Position numbers and translations under genes: made by a program | Assembly (NCBI GenBank): GCA_031772625.1 | Contig: CM062805.1 | Location: forward strand, 513,712,102 to 513,776,101 | Reading direction: 5' to 3' | Source: Pinus tabuliformis | Lineage: Eukaryota > Streptophyta > Pinopsida > Pinales > Pinaceae | DNA length: 64,000 nt | Notes under the pieces: model-generated | Database searches by the model: none | What the model was told of the DNA's origin: nothing | What the model saw: only the letters and a program-made list of their open reading frames with translations | Shown: piece by piece, positions 44,047 to 55,947 of the stretch | Layout of the letters: each line of letters opens with the position of its first letter | Position numbering within the stretch: position 1 is the stretch's first letter

Positions 44047-46306
44047 GTTGTGGTCATTGAATAGTCAATAATTAATAATAATAAAATTTTCTCTTAAAAT
44101 CCCTCCAATGTTCACTTGTTGAGGACCCTCTCAACTCAAGAGATTCATATAAGTAGTGACCCTCATATCCTCCTCTAGTAGGGATTTTGTGGCTTCAAAC
44201 AGTTCATCATGGAATTTTTTCTATAACTATTTTTTTGCGAAGCTTCAGAAGCTGAAATTATAACCCATTTTACCTGAAATCTTGATGAACCTCGTACCAA
44301 CTTTCAAATCTTGGTTCGTTATATTTCCGGATATATGATCTGTTGAAGTTATGATTTTAGTAGGCTCCCAAATTCCATGTGAAACAGGTGATGTTGGGAA
44401 AATCATCATACCTTTCTCTCTTAGCATTGGATTCAAATTTCATAAATAGTGACAGAAAAAGGATAGACTGTAGTTTGTTGGGTATCATTTTTAGGGCCGA
44501 AGGTCACAATAGTGACACATGGAACTTCGTACAATTTCTCTCTACTGAACGAGTCTATAATCACGTCATCGTGGGATATTGGGAATAACTCTTTCTTGAA
44601 GAATCCAATATTAATCAGACCTATGGAGTTGGAAAGAGGACTCTAAGGGCTAACACAAGACTAAATGTTAGACACCAGAGATCAGAAATTACGTAGATAC
44701 AACAGATTCAATATCGAGCTCCCAGAAGGCAAGAAAAACATGCATTCAAGGATCACTACAGTAAGGACAACACATCAACAGTCAAGGGGGAGTCTCCTAC
44801 AGAAAGGTATGTATGATTGGTGTTTACATTTGAATTTTGAGTATCATCTTTGACATATGTTTTTGTAGGATGACACAAGTATATACAAGGTCTTGGTTAT
44901 ATCTTTATGTCTCTATATGTCACAGTTATTTTTGATACCACATTTCAGATGTTTTATTCTTGATACTACACATTTGATGCTACATATTCTTGATGATACA
45001 CAAAGTATCCTAAATCTATATGATGTTGTAATTTCATGTTACTTGTCTTGTCATAGTTGATAGAATGGTCTCTATCGTTGTACTTAGAACTTGGTCCATC
45101 ACAATTCTAGGGTATGTCATCAGTTTTTATTACATATGTCTTTAGGTCAGTTTTGGATATAGTCTTGCATAGATTCCATGCCTATATCAAGAGTGGGTGT
45201 CTTTGTCTACTACTGCAACAATTAAAAAACAAAAGTGACAAGCGCACTTCAAGTATGCATTGTAATTTTAATTTGTATTTATTCATTATTATGCACTTAC
45301 ATGTGTTTTGTAGGCAGAGGTAAGTTGAAGGGTATTTTGGTTTTTTTGGAATTGGTTTCACCGAGGAAATTTTGCATGCAGGTGGAAGAAGATTCAAGTA
45401 CAACATCAAGCAAGAAATCAGGAGTATAAGTATCAAATCAAAAGAAGCACTACAGTGGGATATCCTTAAAGACATGACAGCCATCCAGATATCATGAAGT
45501 ATTGTTAAGGCCAAGAGTCATCATTGTAAAGTTGTAAAAGATTCATCATTGTAAAAGGGTCATCATTGTAAAAGAGTCATTTGTAAAAGAGTCATCATTG
45601 TAAAAGAGTCATTTGTAAAAGAGTCATCATTGTAAAGATTGTAAAAGATTCATTTGTGAAAGATTCATTCTTCTTAGAGTCGAAGAGGCAGTGTTGGTAG
45701 GTATAGGAGTCACTGTTGGGATGATGTCATTGTTAGGTTGCAGGTCATAGAGTGATTGGGTATTTGGTCATGTACACGAAAATCATTCTACATCTTATTG
45801 TATCATGGATTGTTGTCGCTAGTTTGGGAATCCACAATCTCATCTTATTTTAGTCATTATAGGGTGGCAGGGAGGTGCTAGGCAGGTGTATGAAGTCGCC
45901 TACAGGTTGGGGCCTGTGAACACTTCAGGGTGGTAGGGTGGTGCTCGGGAAAGTTGTGGCTATCTAGGGTGTTGGGGCATCCATTCAGTTGATTACTGAA
46001 GAAACCAGGGTGTTTGGGCATCCTTCCAGTGGGAGCTAGAGAAGAATTTTTTTCTAGAATTATAGGAAGTTGTTGCTTTCTTTTCAGTTGGGGCTAAAGA
46101 TTAAATAATTTAAATAAAAGCGTTCAATGGTTTTTTACCCAGAGGGGGTTTTCCACCTAAAATTCGTGTGCCTACCATGTTCTTTTATTTACTGTTATTA
46201 CTACATAAACATTAATAATAATTGAAGATTAACTAATGCTCTAAAAATATTTAAAAGTGTTAATTTCTAAGGAATACTAATTCACCCCCCTCTCAGTATT
46301 TCCAAC
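44047..46306 (+). repeat. LTR3 of D (5' truncated)
   Basis: Matches LTR1 and LTR2 from about their position 259 onward, ending CTCAGTATTTCCAACA, followed by minus-strand E sequence. Confidence 0.85.
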
Positions 46307-46914
46307 ATGATTCCACATCTTCATCCTTTCTTGAAAGTGCATCTGTAACAAAATTTAACTTCCCCTTTTTGTAGATGATTTCAAAGTCATAACCCAACAT
46401 CTTGGTGACCCATTTTTCTCCTCTTTTGAATATAATCTTTGTTCCAAAAAGTATTTAATACTATCGTGATTTATTTTTACCTTGAAGTCTCTTCCCATTA
46501 GGTAAGGTCAAAATTTCTTTAGTGCATGTAGTATTGCCAACATTTCCTTCTCATGAATAAGCTTGTTTATATACTTTCCCGTGATCGGACAACTTTCAAA
46601 AGAAATGGGTCTTCCTTCTTGTATTAAAACAACACCAATTCCATTTCCTAAGGCATCACATTCCACAATAAATGTTTTTTTGAAATCTAGTGTAGCTAAG
46701 ACCAATGTTTGGTACATTTCCTCTTTAAGATGTTCAAAGGACTTAGTTGCCTTTGGAGTCCAATAAAATGCATATTTATTCAATAATGTTGTTAGAGGAA
46801 CTGCTATTCTCCCATAACTCTTAAAAAACTTTCGATAATGCCCTATCAATCTAAGAAATCCTCAAAGATGCTTTAGGGTTGTGGGGATTTTCCACTTCTT
46901 AATGGATTTAATTT
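46307..46914 (-). pseudogene. Element E, 5' fragment: RT connection and RNase H
   Basis: Minus-strand: GHYRKFFKSYGRIAVPLTTL, FYWTPKATKSFEHLKEEM, FIVECDALGNGIGVVLIQEG, LIHEKEMLAILHALKKF, then a frameshift and the RNase H end (KWVTKMLGYDFEIIYKKGK, TDALSRKDEDVE). Over 80% identical by eye with H. The right end at 46914 is cut by the LTR of F; the left end joins the fragment at 24729. Confidence 0.83.
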
Positions 46915-48332
46915 TGTTATTCACACTCCACAATATTATAATTGATAGAAGATGCAATCAATATCCATCACTAAGCCTCCTCATTTTTCGCTTATTCATC
47001 TAGATGATGATTAACCTTTTTTAACCCTTTTTATCAAAAATCCCAAATAATTTCACTGAATAAAACTAATAAAAACATTTGAGATGCACACATAATCTAG
47101 AGAAAATTCACCTATAGTCATAGCCACAACCTTACCTTTGGCATCTCAGCACATGAAATCCTAAAATTACTATGAATCAATACCTTCCTAGCAACTATGA
47201 CCAATCCTTATGCTCAAACTTGAATCTCTTCCTTTGCTTGCGTCCTTCAGCATCTGTAGGATCAGAAACCTAAACACCCCAACAACCTCTGCATGGACCA
47301 ACACCTCTTTATCAAGTCAAAGACATGGAGGCCTAGTTGTCCAAACACCACCATATGGATCAACACCTCTACATTATAACAAGATCTTGACATCAAACCA
47401 ATGATAAAAAGACACAAATCATGATGGTTTTCTACATCAGGTTAACATCAATGATAAGGTAAATAGTACTAAATCACTATTGACATCAATGTGAACACTA
47501 CAATTCCAACACATTTCAATGTAGAGTAACTAATAATTATGAATGATGGAAAATGAGAATAATAAGAATATAGTCAATTACAAACATTTTATAGTTTCAA
47601 GAAGACAAAATCCAAGTAATTGAACATTTTATTTAAGATGAAAATTCAAGTATTTCATTTATGGTTGAATTATTTTAACATATACATGAATGCATGTTGT
47701 CAATAATAATAATATTGTTCTTTTTTGTGTTTACATCAAAATCAATATAATTCATACATCATATATCTAGTTAATGTACATCTACCTATCTCTTTCTCTT
47801 CTCTCCCCTTACCTCTATCCCCCAAATCTCTTTGTATCTCTCTCTACTACTCCTCTTTGACTGTGTCTTCTTCCATCTCTCTCCCCTTATCATCCATATC
47901 TATATCTCCCTCCATATATCCTTTGTGTCTTTATCTCACCACCCAAACACACTCTATCTCTCCACATATATCTATATCCAGTCTTCCCTCTCTCTATCTC
48001 TCTCTTCTTCCCTCTCCCCCATCCATCTATCTCTCTATCTCCCTCCAGCTTAGGGTTATTATTTCAAAACTTCTATTTAACTGTAAACATGCACCATATG
48101 AGTTCTAAATGTAATATTATATATTAATTGATAAAATTTGAATGATGATTACAAGGCTGAGATGGTGCTCCTTAAATAGGAGTTAGCTGGCCATGCCTAA
48201 TCAGAGATACATGTCCCTTGGGGACTAATGTCTCTTAATTTAGCTAATTATTTGTTAATTAATTGATTATAATTAATAATTTATATATTTTAATAATATT
48301 TTAATATTATAATTAATTGTAAGTTCATGACA
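46915..48332 (-). repeat. 3' LTR of F
   Basis: 1418 bp on the plus strand from TGTTATTCAC to TTCATGACA; TGTTAT and ATGACA form imperfect terminal inverted repeats. Boundaries rest on the E homology at the left and the polypurine tract at the right; only one LTR is visible. Confidence 0.68.
47780..48050. repeat. Pyrimidine-rich low-complexity tract
   Basis: About 270 bases mostly of TCTC, TCTA and CCTC on the plus strand (GA-rich in the direction of F transcription). The Ser-rich frames it creates are not genes. Confidence 0.85.
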
Positions 48333-48346
48333 TTTCCTTCCCCTTG
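48333..48346 (-). promoter_or_regulatory. Polypurine tract of F
   Basis: Minus-strand CAAGGGGAAGGAAA ends at the LTR boundary. Confidence 0.7.
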
Positions 48347-48359
48347 AGATTCTTTGTCC

Positions 48360-48704
48360 TCAAATCATAGGTAGGCCTAAGTGTTGATGCAAGAAACATT
48401 CTGATTCCCAAGACGAATCTTCCTCCGGTAACCTCTTCCATTTGATGAGGTATTCCTCTATTGTCTTGGATCGTAAAACATTTTCTTGGGTAGAGAGTAT
48501 ACCTTCAGGTTCAAGGACTATTATTCCTTCTTCATCAGTCTTTGATATTTCTTTTTGTGTTATTTTGTTTTTCCCTAACACTCTTTTGAGACTTGATACG
48601 TGAAAGGTATTATGGATTCGGCAGTTTTCCGTTAACTTTAACCCATAAGATACACTACTTATCTTTTTTATTATCCGATATGGTCCATAATATTCAGGTG
48701 ACAA
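48360..48704 (-). pseudogene. F integrase C-terminus and chromodomain
   Basis: YYGPYRIIKKISSVSYGLKL is the GPY/F module. HNTFHVSSLKRVLG follows, then a chromodomain-like end SKTIEEYLIKWKRLPEEDSS and WESE. Chromodomains of this group steer insertion to marked chromatin. The open stretch is intact here, but the rest of the gene is broken. Confidence 0.8.
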
Positions 48705-49006
48705 TTTATTCTTCCCTTGTTGTTTTAGTGATATTTTATTATAAGGTTGGAGTCTAACAAAGACCCAATCTCCCTCCTCGAACTCTCTTCAAAGCAGTGT
48801 TGGTTGGATTGTTGTTTCATTATATTACGAGCCACGGTTAGATTTTATTTTAGCAAGTTGATGATCCTTTGACTTTCTCCTAGGTTGTCTTTAACTACTG
48901 GTACCCTAGAATCAAGGAGTGCAAAGTCCTTCCACCTGGGTGGCTCGTAACCATATAAGGCTTGGAAGGGTGTCATCTTAGTTGACGTGTGGTACGTGGT
49001 ATTATA
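48705..49006 (-). pseudogene. F integrase middle, frameshifted
   Basis: Continuation of the integrase between core and GPY module, with breaks; readable text includes a plausible TPFQALYGYEPPR-like stretch near 48950. Confidence 0.5.
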
Positions 49007-49396
49007 TCAACATTCTACTAGGTGTAGCCATTGCATCCATCTATTTTGTTTATCTGTGACAAAACAACAAAGATATGTTTCCAAGCAATTATTAACGATT
49101 TCGGTTTTCCCATATGTTTGGGGGTGATAGATTGAACTCATGTTAAGGGATATTCCTGCTTGATGGTATAATTCCTTCCAAAATTTTCCTTTAAACCTTA
49201 CATCTCTATCGTTGACGATGACCTTATGAAACCCATGTAGTTTGTAAATATTTTTACAAAACACATCAGCGATTTGTTTAGTTGTGTCAGTATTTTTAAT
49301 AGCCATAAAGTGAGCATATTTAGTGAGCTTGTCAACTACTACAAATATTTTATCCTTTATGTTAGATGTAGGTAGTCCTTCAATAAAATCCATCAA
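49007..49396 (-). pseudogene. F integrase catalytic core
   Basis: MMDFIEGLPTSNIKDKIFVV, KYAHFMAIKNTDTTKQIADV, VIVNDRDVRFKGKFW and YHPQTYGKTEIVNNCLETYL. The D, D and E positions are all present, unlike in H. The preceding zinc-binding part is decayed. Confidence 0.8.
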
Positions 49397-50757
49397 AATT
49401 TTCTCCCACTTCTAATTTGGAATGTGTAATGGGTGTAGAAATCTTAGAGTTGGAACATTTTCTGTCTTGTTCCTTTGACAAATATCACATTCTGCAACAT
49501 ATTTATGAATTTCCTTGCTCATACCCTTCCAATAGAATGACTGTCATATGTTGTAGTAATTCTTGTAGAATCTGACATGTCCGGCTGCTGGTGAATTGTA
49601 AGACTCTTTCTGTATTTTCACCTTAAATTTGGATGTGGGTGTTAGGTAAATTCTACCCTTGTACCATAAGATGTCATTTTTCCATTCGAAGTTGGTATAC
49701 TAACTGATATTATTAATCATGGAGTCACATTCCTTATCCTTGGCATATTCGGCTTGTATTTTGTCCAACTATTCCAGAACAACTATCATGGTGGCACATG
49801 TTGTGTGGTCGTCATCCTTACATGAGAGTGCATCATCTGCACCATTCTCCTTCCCTTCTTGTGTAATATTTCTAAGTCAAAGGCTGAAAACTTCTCCATA
49901 CACTTCTATTGTTTTGTTGATAATGTCTTTTGCTGAAGTAAGAATTAAAGATTGTTATCGCCTGTTCGGATTGAAAATTTACTTCCAAGCAAATATTGGC
50001 ACCACTATGTCAAAGCATGCATGATGGTGAGCATCTCCTTTTGGTATGTTGATTTTAAGCCATCTAGTTTATTAAGTTTCCTGCTCTCAAATGTTATAGG
50101 GTGCTTGTCCTGCATGAATACAGCTCCAATTCTGAACCCAGAAGCATCGCATTAGACTATGAATAGTTTGGAGAAGTCAGGAGTTGCTAGTACTGATGTG
50201 GTTGAAATCACTACCTTTAATTTATCAAAACACTTATCTACTTGGCCATTTCAGTGAAAAGAATTCTTCTGTAACAAATTGGTAAGGGTTGCTGTCAGAT
50301 GTGCATATTTTTTTATAAATCTTCTGTAATACCCTGTTAAACCTAAAAAACCCCTCAGCTTGGATATGTTCTTGGGTTTGGGCCATTCTTAGATTGCCTT
50401 GATTTTGTTGGGATCCACTTGGACTCCTTCCCTCAATATAATGTGTCCTAGGTATTCAACTTCTTTTTTCCCAAATGTACATTTTGATAGCTTGAGGTAA
50501 AACTGGTTTATTTCCAAAATAGACAATACTTCTTCTAGATGTTTGAGATGTTCTTTCTAGGTCTTAATGTAGACTAGAATATCATTGAATAAAACTAATA
50601 CAAACTTCCGTAGATAAGGGTGAAAGAGTTCATTCATGATTGCTTAGAAGGTGGCTAGCGCATTTGTTAATCCAAATGGCATGACCTTGAACTCATAATT
50701 CCCTTCATGAGTCCTGAATGTTGTCTTTTTGACATCTTCTAACCTTACTCGTATTTG
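49397..50757 (-). pseudogene. F RNase H and RT palm, heavily decayed
   Basis: No long frame remains, but pieces can be read: RT text such as [47 protein letters not shown] and the RNase H phrases [14 protein letters not shown] and [15 protein letters not shown]. The catalytic F-D-D-I reads FNDI (AAT on the minus strand at 50584-50586), so the polymerase is dead. Confidence 0.65.
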
Positions 50758-51364
50758 TTAGTAGCCTGATCTTAGATCTAACTTGGAAAAATATTCTACA
50801 CCATGTAGTTCATCTAGCATTTCATCAATGAACGAAATCATAAACTTATGTTTAATAGTGATTTTTTTTAAACCTTTGTAATCTATACATAATCGGAAGG
50901 ATCCATCCTTCTTCTTGACCAGTACTACGGGCGCTACATATGGACATCTACTCTTCATAATGATTCCATGCTTCAGCAAGTCTTGTATTAAGCGTCCTAT
51001 TTTCATCTTTTGGTGATGGGGATAATGATATGGATTAACATTTACTGGTGTTGATTCTGGTTTGACTTCAATAATGTGTTCAATCTGCCTCTCAAGAGGT
51101 AAATTCATTGGTAGATCTTGGAAAACCTTCTCGTATTTCTGAATCAAGAATGAAATTTCTGATGTTTGATGATAATAACTCCAACTGTTGACATTGTGTG
51201 ACAAACGTTGGTGCCTCCTTGTGAATAATTTTCTTCATTTTTCGAGCGGAAATGACTTGAGTTGGTGGTGCTTGAAACCAAAACAACTTACATTTCCTTC
51301 CATCCCATTTGAATTTAATGAACTGATTTATGTGATTTGCTGAATATGTGCCTATTGTTTCCAT
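50758..51364 (-). pseudogene. F RT N-terminal part
   Basis: SFLIQKYEKVFQDLPMNLPL, QIEHIIEVKPESTPVNVNPY, KHGIIMKSRCPYVAPVVLVK, KKDGSFRLCIDYKGLKKITI and DELHGVEYFSKLDLRSGY: fingers and first palm motif of gypsy RT. A frameshift lies near 51100-51200. Confidence 0.78.
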
Positions 51365-51633
51365 TGTACACCCAAAACAACATCTATTCCTCCTAGGGGA
51401 ACCGTATAAACATTGGACTCCATTGCATAGTCACTTAATTGCAACTTAACCTTATGGCACTTGCCTACTCCATCTATATGTTTTCCATCTGCTACCATAA
51501 CTTTTAAATCTACTACTGGGTAAGCAAATATGTTCAGTCTTTTTGCAACATTGACATCTATGAAGTTGTGCGTACTTCCTGAGTTTACTAGAATGATAAC
51601 ACTTTGCTTCTTGATGTGACCTTTAAGCTTCAA
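51365..51633 (-). pseudogene. F protease
   Basis: Retropepsin with VIILVNSGSTHNFIDVNVAK and DVVLGVQW. The catalytic aspartate is changed to asparagine (codon at 51583-51585): D-S-G reads N-S-G. A stop separates it from gag. Confidence 0.78.
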
Positions 51634-51636
51634 AGC

Positions 51637-51783
51637 CTATGGTTGAGTTATACTTGTGATGGTTGCTAGGGATATTCGTGGCATATCTTCTTCTGATTTT
51701 GGACTAGGGTTTTCATTTTCTTCATTGTCCTCTTCATCAAAGTTGTCCTCTGAATATTCTTCTTCTTGTTTGGCTTCATAGTT
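51637..51783 (-). pseudogene. F gag C-terminal acidic tail, cut by element I
   Basis: NYEAKQEEEYSEDNFDEEDN, then PRISLATITSITQP, equivalent to the acidic tail after the gag zinc knuckle in H. The open frame seems to continue to 51879, but that part is LTR of I. Confidence 0.65.
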
Positions 51784-51919
51784 TGTTGGGTAGCGGACCC
51801 CCTGCTTAATGGTTTTGGGGCTCAAAGCCTGCAGTTTGGGTAAAAGTATGGTAAAGGTTCCACGAAGTGCGTGGAGCACAAATTATAATGGGGTAAAGTC
51901 CAAGGGTAGTCCGCCCTAA
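51784..51919 (+). repeat. 5' LTR of I, piece 1
   Basis: 136 bp from TGTTGGGTAG to the CCTAA duplicated by G. Confidence 0.68.
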
Positions 51920-52443
51920 TGTTGGGTGTGGAGCCTGATTATCTTCTATATTCAAAGGTATCACCACATAGGACCCCAGTTCGAAATGGGGGCAGCAGGG
52001 GGGGGGCCCCGAAGCTAAAAAAAGCTGTAAAATTTCCTTGTAAAAGTATAGTAATTTCTAGTCAATCTGGGTCGTTCATTAGGCGGATGATCTGACGGTA
52101 GAACTTATGTTTAGTTTAGGGTTTTTTGCCCTAGAAGGCAACCCCTCTCTTTGTATGAGGGTATTGTATTTGAGGCTGTGTGATAAATGTGTATTCTGTG
52201 AGCGAGAAACATAGAGGTGAGACTGTGAGAGAAAACAGAGGATATTACAGCGGATTTGCTGTAGGTTGTGTCTCTTCATTTTGCTGGATAATAGAAAGGA
52301 AGGACTGGCTGTTCGGGGTGGACGTAGCCCAAACTCGGTGAACCACGTATATCTGTGTCTCTCTTGTTTTGTGCGTTTTCTGTGTTTATATTTCTTCAAT
52401 ATTTTATGTTTTCCATTCCTCCATAATATATAATTTTCTAACA
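51920..52443 (+). repeat. 5' LTR of G
   Basis: 524 bp, TGTTGGGTGTGGAGCC ... TTTTCTAACA. It is 88 bases shorter than the 3' LTR because a GC-rich segment is missing after about 51990. Confidence 0.93.
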
Positions 52444-52445
52444 AC

Positions 52446-52458
52446 TGGTATCAGAGCC
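52446..52458 (+). promoter_or_regulatory. Primer binding site of G
   Basis: TGGTATCAGAGCC, complementary to initiator tRNA-Met, two bases after the LTR. Confidence 0.93.
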
Positions 52459-52518
52459 GAAGGTCTATTTGGCTGATAAACTCGCAGGAAAGAAGGGTTC
52501 CTGGTTCGAGTGGGAGCA

Positions 52519-54186
52519 ATGGCGGAAGATGGTAAGTTTAGGGTCGAGAAATTTAACGGCCAAAACTTCTCGCTGTGGAAGATGCAGATGGAAGATTATC
52601 TATATCAGAAAGATCTATACCTACCATTGGGCGAAAAAACAAAGATGTCGACGGGTATGAAACATGAAGAATGGAACCTTCTCGATAGAAAGGCACTCGA
52701 AACAATACGGTTGCGCCTTGCTGCGTCAGTCGCCTTCAACATTTCGAAGGAAACCACGATAGAGGGTTTGATGCAGACGTTGTCGAAACTATATGAAAAA
52801 CCCTCGGCCTCAAACAAGGTATTTCTTATGAAACGGTTATTTAATATGAATATGTCGGAAGGTGGATCTGTTGTAAACCATTTAAATGATATTAATACAG
52901 TTACAAGCCAGTTAAGTTCTGTAGGGGTAAACTTTGATGATGAAGTTAGAGCTCTGTTATTCTTGTGCTCATTACCAGAAAGTTGGAATGCTTTGGTAAT
53001 GGCCATTAGTAACTCCATTTCTGGATCTAGTACTTTAAAGTTTGATGATGTTGTCGGTGCTATCCTTAGCGAGGAAATGCAACGGAAAAGCTCTGGTGAG
53101 ACATCGGGAAATTCTTTGAGTGCAGAGTCTAGAGGAAGAAAAATGGAAAGAGGAAAGAGCTCAGGATATCGCAGTAAATCAAGGAAAGGTAGATCCAAGT
53201 CCATATCGGGGATAGTGTGCTGGAAATGTGGAAAGAAAGGACACCTAAAGAAAGACTGTAGATCTCGGAAGGGAAAAGAAGGAGATGCACAGCAAGAAAA
53301 CAATCATGAAGCAAATGTGACAAGTGAGGTGTTACAAGATGCTCTGATTCTTTCTTTCGAAAATATCACTGATTCCTGGGTGGTAGATTCAGGGGCTTCA
53401 TTCCATGCCACACCTGATAAGAAATACTTTCATGACTATGTTCAAGGAGATTTTGGACAAGTTCGTCTGGGTGATGATAAACCCCATAAAATCGTTGGAA
53501 TGGGTAAGGTTATTGTAAAACAGCAGAATGGAAACCAATGGCTACTAAAGGAGGTAAGGCATGTTCCAGATCTAAAGAAAAATCTGATTTCAACAGGGCA
53601 GTTAGGCGGTGAAGGTTGTGTGACAACTTTCATAGATAAAGCTTGGAAGGTCACCAAAGGAGCCTTGGTAATAGCAAAAGGTGAAAAGGTTGGTACATTG
53701 TATTTATGCAATGGTATTTCTAACTCTGTTAATGCTTTAACTTCCAAAGGAGCAGATGCAGCATTATGGCATCATAAGCTCGGACACATGAGTGAAAAGG
53801 GGATGAAGATTCTTCACTCAAGGAATTTGTTGTCGGGTTTGAAGAATGTTGTTTTGGACTTCTGTGAGAATTGCATTTATGGAAAACAGAAGAGAGTCAG
53901 ATTTCTCAGAGTTGGGAAAGAAAAGAAGAATGAAAAATTAGAGCTTGTGCATACAAATGTATGGGGACCTGCTCAGGTATCATCTCTCGGTGGCTCTCGT
54001 TATTATGTTACTTTTATTGATGATGCAACTAGAAAAACTTGGATTTATTGTATTAAGAATAAATCTGATGTATTTGATACTTTCAAGAAATGGAAAGCTT
54101 TGGTTGAGATTGAGACAGGAAAGAAATTGAAGTGTCTTAGATCAGATAATGGAGGTGATTATTGCAGCAAAGAGTTTGATAGGTAA
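52519..54186 (+). pseudogene. G gag, protease and integrase N-terminal part
   Basis: The frame opens at the ATG 52519 ([17 protein letters not shown]). Gag core: [40 protein letters not shown]. Zinc knuckle [14 protein letters not shown] near residue 235. Protease [13 protein letters not shown] near 290. Integrase: [12 protein letters not shown] and [11 protein letters not shown] (H-H-C-C), then the core with [11 protein letters not shown], where the first catalytic aspartate is asparagine (53956-53958), and [10 protein letters not shown] stop TAA at 54184 ends it; the same frame continues after it. A few changes would be enough to explain the loss of function. Confidence 0.9.
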
Positions 54187-54884
54187 TGTTCAGAGCATGG
54201 AATTCGCAGAGAGAAGACAGTTCCAAGAACACCACAAGAAAATGGTGTATCAGAAAGGATGAACAGAACAATCATGGAGCGTGCAAGGTGCATGAGATTG
54301 CATGCAAGATTGCCTTTACAGTTTTGGGCAGATGCTGTAGATACTATTGTTTATCTGATAAACAGAGGGCCTTCAAGTTCCTTGGATGGTGGTGTTCCAG
54401 AGGAAGCATGGACAGGTAAAAAGGTAAACTACTCTATTTTAAAGCCTTTTGGTTGTGAGGCCTTTGTCCATATTGATAAAGAAAATAGAACAAAGCTTGA
54501 GGCAAAGTCAAAGAAATGTACCTTTATTGGGTATGGTGTTAATGATTTTGGTTATCGCTTATATGATTACGAAAATCACAAAATCATTAGGAGCAGAGAT
54601 GTAATATTCAATGAAAGGGTCTTGTATAAGAATCAGTTGCAGGAAAAGGAAAACAAGGAATACGCAGTTCTTGATGAAATCACTGAAAAAGTAAAGGTGC
54701 CTGAAAATAATAATAATCAACAACCACAACAACAGCAACCACCACAACAACAACAGGCACCCCAAACACCTAAAAGTGGTGTTAGAAGATCTACCAGGAT
54801 AGGTAGACCCCCTGAACGATAGTCTCCTTCATTATATTATTTATTGTTGAATATTCCGGTGAACCCGAATGTTATGAAGAAGCA
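54187..54884 (+). pseudogene. G integrase C-terminal part and linker
   Basis: Same frame as above: GIRREKTVPRTPQENGVSER (catalytic glutamate present), LPLQFWADAVDTIVYLINR, KPFGCEAFVHIDKENRTKLE, YGVNDFGYRLYDYE. A Gln/Pro-rich linker and RRSTRIGRPPER come next, then a stop at 54820 and a frameshift near 54860. Confidence 0.88.
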
Positions 54885-55940
54885 ATGCATGTTGAAAGCA
54901 GGAAGAAGTGGGAGGTAGCCATGGAAGAAGAGATGGACTCCTTAATGCATAACCAGACTTGGGATTTACTCAGGTTGCCTGTAGGAAAAACTACATTGAA
55001 GAATAAATGGGTTTACAGGCTGAAGGAAAAAGATGGAGGAAAACAGAGGTATAAAGCTAGACTTGTGGTGAAGGGGTTTGCACAGAAGAAAGGTATTGAT
55101 TTTGAGGAAATAGTTTCTCCTGTTGTTAAAATGACTTCAATCAGAACTATTTTAAGTCTTGTAGCAGTTGAAGATTTGCATCTTGAGCAGTTATATGTAA
55201 AGACAGCCTTTCTCCATGGGGATTTGGAGGAATAGATATATATGCAGCAGGCACAAGGATATGAGGTGAAAGGGAAGGAGAAACTAGTGTGCAGGTTGAA
55301 GAAGAGCTTGTATGGCTTAAAACAAGCTCCAAGGCAGTGGTATCTAAAATTTGACAAGTTTATGTCTGAACAAGGTTATACTAGATGTCACTCTGATCAT
55401 TGTGCTTATTTGAAAAAGCAAAATGATGGCAGCTATATTATATTGTTATTGTATGTAGATGACATGGTTGTTGCAGGATCTAACATGCAAGAAATAAATG
55501 TGCTCAAAAGAAAACTGGCAAATTCATTTGCAATGAAGGATTTGGGAGCTGCAAAACAAATCCTTGGTATGAGAATAACTAGAGACAGGAAAAATCGTAA
55601 ATTAACATTGTCTCAGAATGAGTACATACAAAAGGTGTTGAAAAGATTTAACATGCACAATGCAAAACCAGTTAGTACACCTTTTTCTATCCATTTCAAA
55701 ATTAGCAAGGAAATGTGCCCAAAGACCCAAGAAGACATGGATTATATGTCTAAAGTTCCATATGCATCAACAGTTGGAAGCTTAATGTATGCAATGGTCT
55801 GCACAAGTCCTGATATTGCACATGCAGTGGGAGTTGTAAGCAGGTACATGAACAATCCAGGAAAGGAACATTGGATGGCAATGAAATGGATTCTCATATA
55901 TTTGAAAGGGTTCAAACATCTTCCTACAAGGATATGTTGA
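54885..55940 (+). pseudogene. G reverse transcriptase
   Basis: WEVAMEEEMDSLMHNQTWDL, KWVYRLKEKDGGKQRYKARL, VVKGFAQKKGIDFEEIVSPV. In the first palm motif LYVKTAFLHG the expected aspartate is tyrosine (codon 55194-55196). A stop TAG at 55233 follows. The second part has SLYGLKQAPRQWY, LLLYVDDMVVAGSN with the YVDD motif intact, and PYASTVGSLMYAMVCTSPDI. Synthesises cDNA when functional. Confidence 0.92.
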
Positions 55941-55947
55941 TGCAGAT

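Larger units (their letters stand above)
24730..46306 (+). mobile_element. Compound C/D: tandem Copia elements sharing a middle LTR
   Basis: LTR1 (24730-27236), internal C (with B inserted), LTR2 (38561-41057), internal D, LTR3 (44047-46306, 5' truncated). Both internal regions start with the tRNA-Met primer site and carry a SIRE-like gag, then only the end of RT and an RNase H: protease, integrase and the RT palm are gone from both. It sits in E. The flanking 5-mers, AAATT (24725-24729) and TGATT (46307-46311), agree at three of five positions, so the target duplication is decayed or absent. Confidence 0.85.
46915..51783 (-). mobile_element. Element F: chromodomain Ty3/gypsy, 5' part outside window
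   Basis: Minus-strand element with 3' LTR on the left, then in reverse order chromodomain, integrase, RNase H, RT, protease and the gag end. It inserted into the E RT/RNase H gene at 46914/46915, and is itself interrupted at 51783/51784 in gag by element I. Its remaining gag and 5' LTR lie right of the window. Confidence 0.8.

Noticed and set aside
47725..48108. 127-residue Ser/Leu-rich frame
   Set aside because: Product of the TCTC-rich low-complexity tract within the F LTR; no domain.
51784..51879. Apparent upstream extension of the F gag frame
   Set aside because: The LTR of element I starts at 51784, so these residues are read-through into LTR sequence.
52605..53303. 232-residue minus-strand frame opposite G gag
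   Set aside because: Shadow of a well-supported Copia gag frame; no domain or codon pattern of its own.
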